From positions 8,215,785 through 8,279,784 of the forward strand of contig NW_026947502.1 of assembly GCF_034190915.1 (NCBI RefSeq): DNA of 64,000 nt, read 5' to 3'. The DNA is from Cavia porcellus (Eukaryota > Chordata > Mammalia > Rodentia > Caviidae). Of this stretch, positions 11,641 through 23,639 are shown one piece after another (position 1 is the stretch's first letter; each line of letters starts with the position of its first letter). Position numbers and translations under genes: made by a program. A model generated the notes under the pieces. It did no database searches, was not told the DNA's origin, and worked only from the letters and a program-made list of their open reading frames with translations.

Positions 11641-13245
11641 AAAAAAAACCAACACCATAAAACCAGCTCAGCATCTTACCACAAAGGACTGAACCACTGT
11701 GTCTTTCATGATCTAAAATCACTGCTGCTTAAACTTCTCAGAGGTGAGCGGGCTGGGGGGGGGTGTCTACAAGTAGCCTTTCCTTCTCTGTGACTGTCTC
11801 TTATGGCCATCTCCTACCCAGTCCCTGTGGCAGGTGGACCTGAGATTCTACAGTGTAGTTGTAAAGTAGCTCTTAATAAATTCCCTCTTGAGATGGCTTT
11901 CGATCACATTACGCCCGGGTTGGGTGGACACTACAGGGATTTTCTTCTCCAGTTCTAGCCTGTCAGGCAGAAGGAGTCATTTTCAGAGGAAACCTCTACT
12001 GCACATTTGCAGCTTAGAACAACCTTGGGCTTTTCTTGGGCCTCGTGTTAATGTCCCATTGTTTCTCCCTTTGGCTGCCAATTTTCTATCCGTGCTTCAA
12101 ACACTATCGGGCATCTCTAGCTGAGATCACTAAATCTTTCATAAACAAGTTCTAAAGACTTCAACCAAATGCTCAAAGATAGTCAACACCAAACCCATTT
12201 CTTTGGTACCAGTTTTCTGTCTAGTCATTTTCCCGTCACTAGGACAGGTGTATGACCCCTACAACCTACAGGAGGAGAGCTTTAACTCAAGGTATCAGTG
12301 GCTTCAGTTCACAGTTGGCAGAATCCATGAGAGAAATGGCCTCATTGAATGGGATGGTAGAGAAAAGTTGCTATATTCACACCAGTCAGGAATCCAGGAA
12401 AGAAGGGAGGAGTTGGGGATAAGAATATACCCTTCTAGGTTAGAACCCCAGTAACTGACATTTGCTGACCAGGCCCTACCTCTGACCAAGACACTGAGCT
12501 ATAAATTCATCAGCAGATTGGTTCACTGATGAGTATAGAACCTCCCTCCACTCATCTTCCAAATACCCTGCCTCCTTACACATAATTTTCATTGGAAATT
12601 TTGGATCTAAACCTAATCAAAACAAAATGACTCATCTGCACAAACAATAATTATGAAAACCACCAAAAGCAGGAAATTCAAACAAGCTAACACCTCAAAA
12701 TCATTGTTCAAAAATATTGAACAGCTTCCCTGCCTTGTCAAAACCCATAAACAATGTCAAAACCATTGAATTCCTATAGCACAGACACCACTGGAAGATC
12801 CATAATCCTGAGAGGACTGGTAAGAGCCCTGAGCTAAAAGAATCAATGCTCAGTGACTCCATGGCTCAGAAACAAGAAATGAGACAGATAAACCACACAT
12901 CTTCCTGATGAAATTTTGTCTTATTGGAAGTTGTATTAAAGATCTGCATTGCAGCCCTCTGAGATCAAAGATAGTAGCATCAGACCAGTGGCACCAACAC
13001 TATGGTACAAGTGCCACCGTCAGCTGTTTGTCATCGCTGAAAGCTCTTAAAGGTTTTCCATTACTGCATTAGGCTATTCCTACAAAATGGCAAAACAAGG
13101 GGAAGAAATAAAAGAGCAGCCACTTATCAATCAATTTTCCTGCTTATCCAATGTCTGTGGCTGGGTTTCAGAACATATTAGGTTAATTCTTGGAGGCATG
13201 TTGTCTTAGGTACTTCCTCCTCTCTGAGATAATATCTGAACCTTG
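11641..13245. other. unassigned DNA, possible worn LTR end near 11820-11900
   Basis: Contains a short poly-C/poly-A junction at about 11632-11650. 'gctcttaataaattccctc' near 11870 looks like an LTR polyadenylation region, but I could not define TG/CA ends. The rest shows no repeat or exon that I recognise. Confidence 0.4.
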
Positions 13246-13249
13246 CCAC

Positions 13250-13485
13250 TGTGAAGAGGAAAGGTGCATTTGGCTCACAGTTTGTAGAAGTTTCAGTGCA
13301 TAGTTGGCTGGCTCCAAAGCAGGATGATATGACACAGGAGAAAGAGGTCACGATATGGTAGCAAGAAGGATCAAAAGAGGAGAGAGGGAGACAGATGCTT
13401 TCAGGTCATACTCCTAATAACCTACCTCTTCCTACAAGGCTTTACTGAAAATTCCACATTAGCCCTAAAAGACAAAAGAACCACA
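13250..13485 (-). mobile_element. MaLR-type LTR fragment
   Basis: 'ttggctcacagtttgtagaa', 'tttcagtgcatagttggctg', a GA-rich middle, then 'cctaataacctacctcttcc' follow the antisense order of MaLR LTRs (ERVL-MaLR), which are common in rodents as solo LTRs. Confidence 0.68.
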
Positions 13486-16335
13486 TGATCAGTGTTAGAA
13501 GGTAAGCAGGAGGCACGAATACTACTGCTCTAAGGACCATGGTGAGATTCCAAGAGTGTAAACCTTCCATTCCCTTTACCCTAAACATCACATAATCATT
13601 GCACCCAGAGTGGCCGGTGCATGGGTTAATCTGCCCTTTGCAACGTGTTGCTCTGAGGTCTGGGTGTGAGGAGAGATACCCATGACAATACCCTGAGCAC
13701 TTGAGAAAATACTCTGCATAGATGAAGTAGGAGGGACAGATACAGGTGGTGATAGAGTGCTACAGACTTTACACAGAAAGCAGAGTAGTTGGTGGAAATT
13801 TGCATTAATTTTGCAAATAACATCTGTATGATTTCCTGTTCTCACAGGCTACTGGCCAGGACCAAAGTTACTAAATTGCCAAATGTGTGTGTCACTACTG
13901 ACAGATCTAAATGGGAAATGAGATACCAGTAGTTTGGAAGAGTCTATTGAGGGAGGGTAAGGATACATTTTCTTAAATATCCTATAATGAAGTAACCTGA
14001 CAGATTTTCTGTTATACAAAAGATAGGTTGGGACAATGTGCTCTCCAGTGACTTTTTCATGGAGTTTCTACATATGTTCTACCTTGACTGTGTTTCTTTC
14101 AGGGGCACAGGAAAATCCCTGAGTACATTATCTTTGAATTCCTTTGAAAGTTTCCTCCTTGTTAGAATAGAGCGAATTTTTTCCAAGTTTCTACACAAAA
14201 TTTCATTCTTTTATGGCTGAGGCCATGACATGCTTGCTTCTGATCTTCTTTCTTTTACCTATTGTATTTATTACACTTACAGTAATCTCAGAATCCACAG
14301 GCATCTGGTGATAGGGACAAAAGTATAAATTACTAAAACGAAGTGACAAGTATTAGTGACCCCCAACAGGGCCATGCAGGCTGTCTGATAGTCATCCCTG
14401 TAAGCAGCCAATACAGAGTCTATTCTACAGGTTCTTACAGTTGATTTAGGGAGAGCAGATGCATGCACATGCGGCCACTGGCAAACCGAGCTAGAATCAT
14501 TTATAATTAGATCCTGTTTTGTGCAATTCAGTCTATTATTGGGATGGATCAGAACAGAGAGAGATCAATGTTGTTTGAGTCATTAAAAACATTTGAGAGG
14601 CAGCTTAATTTGTGTTAGCCCCTGAAGAATGGCTAAGAACAGTAAAGGAGGAACAAATAAGAAGTGAGAATCCTAAATTCTTTGTGACCATCCAGTATTT
14701 TTCCCCCAATATGTGAAGAATTTCTTACTATGTAAAACACAGTTGGGCTATAATCACAGAGGTTAAAATGCCATGTACTCTGTTTTTCAGTCACTCCTCT
14801 GAGTTTAGGGATGGACCCATGACACGGGTTTATCAAATCAATTATTTCTATTCCAAACTGTCAACCAGAAGGCAGACTTCTCACTAAGGAGCCAGCAGCA
14901 GAATATCCTCACCACACACAGTTAGAGACATAATTCTTGACATTATTCCTGGATTCATGACCTCACAATTTGGCTTTCCCTTAGCTACTGTGTTTCCTCT
15001 TAATAAGCCAAATTTCTTACTTAAACATTTAAGAGATACTTCTAGAGCCCTCTACTCACAGTCCTGAATGTAGTAACAATGTTACACAGATGGAGACCAG
15101 AGATAAGATACAGGAAGAAGAATTAGCCTATGGTGTGATTTTCAGGAGGTATCATACTTGGATAGGAGAACAATGAAAAATAACCTTCCCTGGACCTACC
15201 TGATATATATCCCCTTGGACTGGCCAAAAGAACCCCTGAACACCAGACACTTGCCAAAAAGACAGGAATCCTGGTGGTTTGGGAAAAAAGAAAAATAAAC
15301 CTTTGCATTGATCTTCTTTCCATTGGATCTTAATATGTGGTAGTCCATAATGGTCATTCTCCATAGGCAGCCTAGCTTGTGAAGAATGCATCAATCACTT
15401 CTTCCATTCGGGTCCTAACACGCCTTCCTCGAGTCTCACCAGGACAACTCTGGAAATAAAGCAAGGTGGTAAATCTAAAAATATGATAATCCCAGCTTGC
15501 TCCCCCAAATACTTTGAAAATTTGTTTAAAAATACACATTCTTTGGCCTGTCCTTCTAATATTTGGCTCAATGGATGGCTGTAAAAAGCCCTGGAATCTG
15601 CCTTTTAATGAAGCTTTTAAACTATCTTTCAGTATATAGAAGAAAATCAGGGACCCAAAAGATCAGACTGGTTTTCAGCACATAACCCAAAAGTGGTATC
15701 TCATTTCTGGAGTTTTTATTCAAATTCCATTCAGTCGAAACAGGTTTCCTAATTTGTTTTCTCTTTGATCATGAGTTTATAATCAAAATTTTATTCTAAT
15801 AATCTCACAGAAACAAGATTTAATTTATTGTTTCACCTCCTTAATTTTAGTTAGGGTTGCCACAAGTAAAGTTGCTATAAGGATGTTATCTCCTGGTAAA
15901 ATTTCCTTGTAATACAAAATATCTCTAAAATGTGCCTAAGGTGCCATAAAAGTAGACTCTACTCAGCATAATTCTTACCGTAAACCTCACCTAATGAGAC
16001 AAAGGCATTGTAAGCATTTAAATATGAGGCATCCCCCAAACCCTCCTGTTTTAAGGGCTTGATCCCCAATACAGCAAAGTTCTGAATCTGAATAGCACAG
16101 TGTTTGTAAAAGTTCCCTGCTTGTAAAGATCGTGTGATATATGAAAAAATCAGTTGGGGTGGATTGAAAGGAATCAAATGTACAGAAAAATATACACTTA
16201 AAAGATCCTGGCTCTGGGAACTTCTAGGTTTGACCAATATAATGCAAGCTAGCCTGTGGCCTGCCAGTGTGGCCGCTTCGTAGTCATGAGAATGTGAGTG
16301 CCCAAGGGCCTTGTGTTTACGCTTTAGAATATGAC
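13486..16335. other. unassigned DNA
   Basis: About 2.8 kb without a recognised repeat, RNA or gene. Short frames (for example 13588-13845 minus, 15959-16237 minus) have no recognisable content and overlap others on both strands. Confidence 0.5.
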
Positions 16336-16339
16336 AAAG

Positions 16340-16341
16340 GG

Positions 16342-16387
<46 letters not shown>
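16340..16387. repeat. (GT)n microsatellite
   Basis: About 23 GT units with one GC interruption early in the tract. It directly abuts the left edge of the MLT1-like LTR. Confidence 0.97.
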
Positions 16388-16388
<1 letters not shown>

Positions 16389-16745
16389 TTAATGCAAAAA
16401 CTGCCACAAAATTAAAGGACTAAAAATAATACAAAATGATTCTTTCACAGACCTGGAGACTAGAAATCTAAAATCAAGGCAGCAGTTGACCCCCACCTCC
16501 TCTGCCTCTTCTAGCTTCTGAGTAGGTACCAGAACTAGTTAACTAATTCGGGGCCACATCACCACAATCTCTGCCTTCGTGACCACGCTGTCAAATCTCT
16601 CAGTCAATACTTACTAAGACGCTTACAGAGGGATTCCGATTTCAGGTTCACCCCAGTACCCATTACAAGATCCTCCTGTTGTTAACCTTACAGGGTAATG
16701 ATGAAAGAAATATTTACATTTGTCAGAGAAAATAACCTTGCATGT
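16388..16745 (-). mobile_element. MLT1-like LTR (outer, left part)
   Basis: Antisense MLT1 hallmarks: 'actgccacaaaattaaagga', 'ttctttcacagacctggaga', 'ctagaaatctaaaatcaagg', 'cctcttctagcttctgag', 'ccacaatctctgccttc'. The expected last part of the element is displaced to 17050-17125, beyond an inserted plus-strand LTR. Confidence 0.75.
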
Positions 16746-16747
16746 AG

Positions 16748-17048
16748 TACACTGAAATTTAAAACACAAGGTGCTGGCATTAGGTAGTGGGGCCTTTGGG
16801 AGGGAATCAAGGACAGGACTTCAGTGGCTGAGATTAACATCTTCATAACAGGGGCTGCAGAGAGCTAATCTTTTTTCTTACCATGTAAGAACACAACAGG
16901 CAGCACCATCTATGAAGCAGGAACGAGGTTCTCACAGACACCAGATCTGCCAGAGCCTGGATCTTGGGCTTCCTAAACTTCAGAATTGTGAGAAATAATT
17001 TATGCTGTTTATAAACCTCTTGCTTTATGGTATTTTGTTACATAAACT
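16748..17048 (+). mobile_element. MLT1-like LTR (inner)
   Basis: Sense-strand MLT1 features in order: 'attaggtagtggggcctttg', 'ccatgtaagaacacaac', 'tctatgaagcaggaacgagg', 'tctcacagacaccagatctg', 'tcagaattgtgagaaataat', 'atggtattttgttac'. The last two are the polyadenylation-region and 3' end hallmarks. It sits inside an opposite-strand LTR. Confidence 0.85.
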
Positions 17049-17049
17049 T

Positions 17050-17125
17050 GAAAAGAATAATATGCATAGGTTCCAGGGATTAGGAGGTAGATATACATTT
17101 AGGAGGGCCATCCTTTAGCTGATAA
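17050..17125 (-). mobile_element. MLT1-like LTR (outer, right part)
   Basis: 'gcataggttccagggattag' and 'aggagggccatcctttagct' match the end that the outer antisense LTR should have, placed just after the inner LTR. Confidence 0.62.
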
Positions 17126-17690
17126 GGGACTTATCTTGGTTTTAGGGGAAGCCAACATTCCTTTAAACTAAATGCAACTGTATATGTTTTTCTGAGCAAG
17201 AAGACTTATAACATTTGAGTACCAAAATATCAATTCAAAAAATTTGAACATATTTTAATAAAAGAAGGATTAAAAAGAATATATTTTTGAAGTTGAAAGG
17301 TACTTGAAGAATACTTAGCCCAACTTCTTCAACTCAAGGCATAACTTACACAGATTTCACTTATGTGTCTCTTCTATTTCCTTCTCTCTTGGTAGCTGGG
17401 CTACTGTGAGACTCCTATGTAGAATTCATTCCCAGATTTCTATTCATGGAAGAAGACTGCCCATCCCAGTAACCGGCTCCAAGTCACTTCTTATCTCTGA
17501 GCCTCGGGCATGCACATCTTCAAATAAGAGAAAGAGTCCTCATCCAGTTTCTGTGGTCTTTCTAGATATCTCATGAAACTAAGAGCCCACTGCAAAATGT
17601 GTTATCAGACCACACTGACTGTTCTATGATGCTTACAACACAATATATGCTGACTTCTTAGAATCCTTCCATCTCTTCCAGCTCTCACCT
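17126..17690. other. unassigned DNA
   Basis: AT-rich in the first half. No repeat family, gene or RNA recognised. Confidence 0.5.
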
Positions 17691-17696
17691 ATCAGA

Positions 17697-17719
17697 AAGA
17701 GAGAGCAAGACAGAGAAAG

Positions 17720-17768
<49 letters not shown>
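17697..17768. repeat. (GA)n microsatellite
   Basis: An imperfect GA/CAGA start gives way to a pure (GA)n run from about 17725 to 17768. Confidence 0.97.
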
Positions 17769-17771
<3 letters not shown>

Positions 17772-19015
17772 GATTTCTTTGGTCCTAAGAAGTTAGAATT
17801 GCATTAATCTCAACAAATACCCACTACAAATTTTTCTTAACCTCTCAAAACTTGCCAAGACTCAGTGGTGATAAGAGGTCAAGGGAGAGAGGAGAGGGGT
17901 AAATCTACAGACCAAACAGGAAGTGATCAATGTTTCAGACACTCAGCTGAGACAGGAAGGTCCCTCTTCCCCTCAAGGCTTTCCCCATTTCCAACATAAT
18001 TTATCATCTTTAATCTGAAATCACTAAAAAGTCATTTACTATTCCTAAAGCTATAGTTCTATATGTAAAGCACTAATAATTTTCCTTTATGGTTCAACTA
18101 TTTTTAGGGAAGAGTCCACCTTTTAATGATATGCTCCCATATGCAGTTAAGTGTTTTTAATTTATTTTTTCTAATACCAAATACAATAATAACACCTTTT
18201 AGAAAATGTTCATGAATTACCCTTACTTACCTATACATTGGTGTATTACATGTTGAGAAGCACTGTCTTCATCAGTTTGTATGGATAATGAGTGCCTTTA
18301 TATACCATAACCCAGGAACATCAACCAATGTGGCTGCTTGGCTATCTCAAAGGGATTAAAAGATTTAACCCGGTTTAAAGGAAATCAATCCATGGAACAA
18401 AGGACGATTCTCCTGGAGAGTCATTTGAGGCTTTTGATTCATTTATAGATGTGATTATTTTGTCTCTTGGAAAAACAATTCCAGAAAAAGAAAAATATTC
18501 AGGAAACCAACTAGCAGTGACTCATAAATTCTGGTCAGGTTGTCAGTGTTCTCCCTATTTAATGATGTCCTACATTCAGATCAACTTCATAACTCAGACT
18601 GTTGCTGGAAACTGGGCAGTCTCAGAAAGCACGAACCCCCAGCCTTGCACACGCCTAGAGAGAAGCAGGGTGCGCCAGGACGGAGGAACACACATGGAAC
18701 CAAAGAACCTGCAGGTGAGGAACCGGGAAAGCTCAGCCCTCCATGCTGAGATGGGGAGTGGAGATAAGACTACATGGCTGAGAAACCCACAGGTTCTTCC
18801 AGAAAACAAGTCTAGAAAGGGAGCAAATGGAGACTACGGTGAGGCATCAGTGCTCTAAAAAATGTAAGGGTCAAACACCTGAGAACAGAGCCCAGAACTG
18901 GAAGAGGCGCCGGGGTGTGCAACAGCTGACTAACATTGCTGGTGTGTGTCCTTCCTGACCTCCTGGATTCAGGTTCTTTGCCCATTGAGTGGCCATGAAA
19001 TAAATGAGTCTTGAC
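17769..19015. other. unassigned DNA
   Basis: A 135-codon plus-strand frame (18451-18858) overlaps other frames on both strands and has no recognisable domain. Nothing else identified. Confidence 0.5.
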
Positions 19016-19017
19016 GT

Positions 19018-19245
19018 GTGGTGGTTAGCAATAGTACAGGATCAATTCTCAAATTTAGAGTTCAAATATGGGCTTTATCATTTCCACCTTTTAACCATGG
19101 AGCAAGTAGTTTAACCTCTGAGCTTCCGTTTCCTCAAGGATAACATGTGTGCCTGCATGAATTAAAAGTGGCAGTGCACAGGCTCCTGGCCCAGACCATT
19201 ACATAGCCGATGCTCAGCACTGTGGTTAGTATCATCATCATTTTA
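19018..19245 (+). repeat. MIR SINE, near full length
   Basis: The MIR order is clear: 'gtggtggttagcaatagtac', 'gttcaaatatgggctttatc', 'caagtagtttaacctctgag', 'cttccgtttcctcaaggata', then 'gctcagcactgtggttagta' and a 'catcatcattt' end. This is an ancient tRNA-derived mammalian-wide SINE. Confidence 0.82.
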
Positions 19246-20590
19246 CTAACTGGCACAATTTAGGACTCAAACAGACCTGGGTAGTGAAGAAACTATGAGT
19301 GACATGGGCAAAAAAAAAAAAAAAAGAAAAGAGCAATACTTGCTAGATGAATTTTGACTTAGAGTCACAATAGTAACAGATTCAGAAACCAGTCTCCCAA
19401 GAACCGAGTATCAAATTTACCGGTGACTATGCTGTAGGACCAAAGAATATTTTAACAGTGTGAGTCCCTGCACCTTATTAGAGGAGGGAGACCTGGATAG
19501 TATATCTAAATAGAGTCACTGACTATTATGGTTAATGTGGAGCTACTTAAGGAGTTAAAGATGAGCACAAAGAATGTACCCAAAAACCTTCTGTGCCTAC
19601 CCGCTAGCGCCGAAATCATCTTCATATGTATTTCTAGTATGTATTTTAAAGAAGAAATTTCAATCTCACAGGTAAAATGGAAGTGGTATTTGCCTTCATC
19701 TCTCTCCCTCTGCAGTTCGGTTCTCTCAGCAATCCATTTTGTTAGTGAGGACTCAACCTGAAACCAGGTCTTCTCCTCCTATGCCTGCGATTTCCCGGCC
19801 ACACCTGTCATCCTGCGTGCAGCACAAAGTCAGGTGCACACAGCCAAAATCGCCACCGCCTTCGCTTACTCAAGTCATGGAAGTGCAGCATGCTGAGGGG
19901 TTGCAGGCTTGTATGTTTTCTTACTTGCTAATTCTCTGACTCCGTACTTAGCAACTTAGTGTTCTTTCCCAGTCCTGCAGGCCACAAAGCCATTTCCTAA
20001 CAATGAACTCCGCAAAACAGAGTGAGTTCAGAGACTACCACTCTCCTACAAACCGTCTAAACAGTCAAATTTGCCTTTATGTAGAGAAACGGCACCTCTC
20101 CACACCGTAGTGCCACCTCTTCCTAGAGAACCTCCAAAGAAGAGGTAAAATAACAAGAATGCATTGATAAATTGGAACAATGTCACATAGGGAAATCAGC
20201 AATAGATCAAACCTCCTTCCGGTCCATCCACAGCCACAGAACGCCACTGCTCATTATCCATCTCTCTGTGCAGGCTGTATAAACGGAAACTGCAGAACAC
20301 GTAAGCACACGGGGTCATGGGCTCTGAGGGTAGACTCTGGGGGCCCTAGGAAGTACGCTTTGAGGGAGAGTTAGCATGAATGCAGCATGTGGAATTATAG
20401 AAATAACGGGCACACGATAAAAATGCAGCTTGTTATCACTACAGTACTGCTCAGGATTAGCAAAACTCTGCCCTGCAGCTCTCTTTCCTTTCTGAAGAAA
20501 ATGACCAGCCGGCGCCTTGTCCATCAACCGCAGAAAGTGACCCTCGGGAGGTGATTTTAACAATTGATTTTTCAGTCCAGGTGTTTTACT
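19246..20590. other. unassigned DNA
   Basis: Includes a poly-A run at 19309-19325. From 19750 to 20350 it is slightly richer in GC. No exon could be supported. Confidence 0.5.
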
Positions 20591-20603
20591 AAATAAAGTG
20601 ACT

Positions 20604-20694
20604 GTTTTTGGTTTGCTTTTTGTACTGGGGCTCAAACTCATGACCTCAAGCTTGCCAGGCAGGCACTTACAGCACTCAGCTAACTCCCCAGCCC
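20604..20694 (-). mobile_element. ID-family SINE
   Basis: Plus-strand view: 'tttttgtactggggctcaaa', 'ctcatgacctcaagcttgcc', 'cagctaactccccagccc', the reverse complement of an ID SINE. Probable duplication aaagtgact/aaagtgcct at 20595-20603 and 20695-20703. Confidence 0.85.
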
Positions 20695-21054
20695 AAAGTG
20701 CCTTTTTTTTAATCAACCCTTTGAAATACTTAGACAGACCCACAACCTCACACCCTTTAGCAAATCGCGTAACTTTCACACCCAATAATGAGAAAATACT
20801 TACCTGGCATTAAGGCTGGAAGCGGGTTGTACACAGAGATGAAGATAAACCAGCATCAGGACCCTCGGAGAAAAGTGGCTGGAATCAAGAGGCTGCAAAA
20901 ACAGAGTCCACCGTAGCTCCTCGGGCACAGAACTTCTTAAACACTTGTAGGCAGCACCTGGCTAATGGGGCAGCCCCGTCTTTAAGCAAGGAAATCACAG
21001 CATGTTTAATAAAACACACTTTTCACACAGAGAAGTCAGGATAAACAAACGTGG

Positions 21055-21170
21055 GGTCAGTGATTCTTGCTCTAGTCTCCACTGAACTCACCTGGAGACC
21101 AGAATTTCCGGTTCAGTGGATCTGGCTCACAAAATCTGCTTTTCTTAAAAGTCTGCATGTAATGACGTGG
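21055..21170 (+). mobile_element. MER5A-like hAT non-autonomous DNA transposon fragment
   Basis: 'cagtgattcttgctctagtc', 'ctcacctggagaccagaatt', 'ttccggttcagtggatctgg' and 'aaaatctgcttttcttaaaa' parallel MER5A ('tcacctggag ... ttctgattcagtaggtctgg ... gaatttgcatttctaa'). Confidence 0.6.
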
Positions 21171-21837
21171 CTCATCCAGGGAAGACTCTGGTGTAGGGTA
21201 CAAGACCACAACAGAAAAGGAAGAAACCAGGACTTTAGTTACACATTATGACCACTTTATTATTGTAAGTACATCTCTTTTCCTGTGTGAACTTCAGCTG
21301 AGACACATACACTAGACTAATATCTCTAGAATGTTTCCTTGATCTGTAAGAGAGTTACTCAGGATCCGGGGCACAAACCCAGATACAGCACCCACAGCCT
21401 CATGCTGGTGCCGGAGCTCTGCATCTTATGAACCACCCTTACTTAGTCTCACAATCATTAACGTTTGAGAATTGCAATCTACATACTTTCTGCTGTTGCT
21501 ATTAGCACCAAAATATCCTCAACATGCATGATGAAACAGAAATGAAATGCCATTTTCTGTTCCTAAAGAGACAATCAATGTCATATCCATGTTACAGAAG
21601 AAAGCCTTGGTGATTAAACTCTGGACAATTTTGAAAGAATGAAACAAATCTTATCTATATAATAAGTTCACCTGTATTGTTGATAATACAAAAACTCCAC
21701 AAATTCTCAAGCCTAATCCCAAACTTTCTAAATCAAAATGGAAGGAAAAGAGGTGAAAAACATTCAGTGGAAAGTTAGTGGGTCCTCAACTACTGCCTTT
21801 CCTGGCTTTTCTCAAAATTGTTGATTTCTTGTTTAAT

Positions 21838-21906
21838 TAGCGTTCCTCAGAGAAACAGAACAAAAATGATGTATCTATCTGAAGATATATGTAAAATAAC
21901 ATATGT

Positions 21907-21981
<75 letters not shown>

Positions 21982-22295
21982 GTCATATTGGGACTTAGTT
22001 TGCACAGCTGTGGATGCTGGTGAGCCCAAACTGCAGGCCAGGCTGGTGTGCTGAGACCCTGGTAAAGCTGAAGGCAGAATGCAGTCTTCTGGCAGATCTC
22101 CTTCTTGCTTGAGGGAAGTCAGTCTTTAACCTATCAAGACTAAGATTTACTGGATGAGGTCAACTCGCCATGTAAAAGGAAATCTCCTGACCCTATTGCA
22201 CCAATCTATGTGCAAATCTCACCAACAATCACCCTTTAGAAGCACACAGAATAACGGTTGACCAGAAACCCGTGCACCGCTGCCTAAGCACGGTG
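21838..22295 (-). mobile_element. ERVL-type LTR (MLT2-like) with internal microsatellite
   Basis: Antisense order: 'ttcctcagagaaacagaaca', a TA then GA microsatellite, 'gctgaaggcagaatgcagtc', 'gaggtcaactcgccatgt', 'agaataacggttgaccag'. This recalls ERVL LTRs whose 3' end reads 'ctgttctctggagaac'. The subfamily is uncertain. Confidence 0.62.
21909..21979. repeat. (TA)n(GA)n compound microsatellite
   Basis: About 16 TA units (21910-21942) run directly into about 18 GA units (21943-21979). It lies inside an LTR that is expected to carry a short version of this tract. Confidence 0.97.
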
Positions 22296-23135
22296 ATGGT
22301 AAAGGTAACCAGCACCTCACTTTTAACCTATATTTACTTAAGCACTATGTTTATTGTCTGTGCCACACCAATGGAACTTATCCTGGCTTCACAGCAGCTC
22401 TGTATCTCTGTTTTACTAATGATTATACCTCCAGGATCAGGAACATGGAGGTCCCATCCACTGTGGGTATATGCTAAATCCATGTTCAATAAACCATGAT
22501 TGTCATTAACCTTCTCTTTAGACAAGCTGATGGTCGTGTTTGGAAGAAATACAGAATTTAAACCCCAAACTACTGCTCCAAATATCCAATGCTCTTTCCA
22601 TTTCTACTCAGGAAAATCTTTCTTCAGAAATATTTTGAAACTATAATTCTCCCAAATAAGATGGGTGCTTTGTATCTGTGAAATACTTCTTTAACACCTA
22701 AGGATTATCTTTGAGCTGAGCTCTGGATATTTTATCTTTTCTACCAGAGATGGCCTGAGGGCATCTTTTTCAGAGCCGCTGAGGGCCATCCCAATTTCTG
22801 CTACCACCAGCAAGCTCAGGACTGAGCAGCCCAGCACATAGAAAATCACGCTAATTGGAAATTATTTACAGCTTTAATATCCTTTTTATACTCCTGCTGT
22901 CTTGAGTTATGAGAGTCTGATTGCCAAGATTCACAGCGACAGGCCATGGCTCATTCTGTTTCTGTCTTCCTTCCTTTCCTGGATTCAGATTCATGACCCT
23001 AAAGCTGCCTGTGATTTATGGAGAATCCCTGGGCAGGGCCCTCTCTGGTGAGAGAAGAGTATGTGATTCAAAAGAGCTCTGGCTATTCATAACCCGTGCA
23101 GGAACATGTTTGAATAAATGACTGCCCAATTCTGT
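22296..23135. other. unassigned DNA
   Basis: No recognised repeat, gene or RNA. Short frames on both strands at 22272-22525 overlap completely. Confidence 0.5.
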
Positions 23136-23139
23136 CAAC

Positions 23140-23635
23140 ATGGAATGAAAATTGATAGACTCTTTGGGAAACCAATTGGCAACAACCTGTATCAAGAAAT
23201 TTAACAGAAGCTTTGTTCTTTGACCCAGTAATTTCACTTTAGAGAACTTAGACTAAATGTCAAGAAAGATTTATATTCAACCATCTCCATCATGATATTT
23301 GTCCTGATAGCAAATACTGGTAAGAGTAGAAATGCTCAGTACAGGATTTTGCTTAAATTACACCCTGTAAATAGGATAAAAATGGAGATTGTACATAGTT
23401 TGCAATGCTTACAGGATAGAGTCAAAACTCTTCAGTGGGGTTAGTAAAACTTTAGCATATAACATTATTTGTAAGACATGATCTAATATAAAACTGAGGA
23501 AAAATGAACAAATCTGAAAAAAATACAGAGAAAAGATGAGTGTTTCATTTGGATCATGAAGAAGTGAGTGATTGTCTCTAGTTTTCCAGGTTTAATACAA
23601 TACATGCAGAAATATACTCATACAGTGTTTTGACC
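23140..23635 (+). mobile_element. L1M 3' region fragment
   Basis: 'gactctttgggaaaccaatt', 'ctttgacccagtaatttcac' and 'gtcctgatagcaaatactgg' correspond to the late ORF2 region of old L1 ('ctttgacccagcaattccac'). No open frame remains. Confidence 0.65.
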
Positions 23636-23639
23636 CTGT

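Noticed and set aside
18451..18858. 135-codon plus-strand open frame
   Set aside because: Frames in other phases and on the other strand overlap it, and no domain, homologue or splice setting is apparent.
20315..20785. 156-codon minus-strand open frame
   Set aside because: It reads through an ID SINE and has no recognisable domain.
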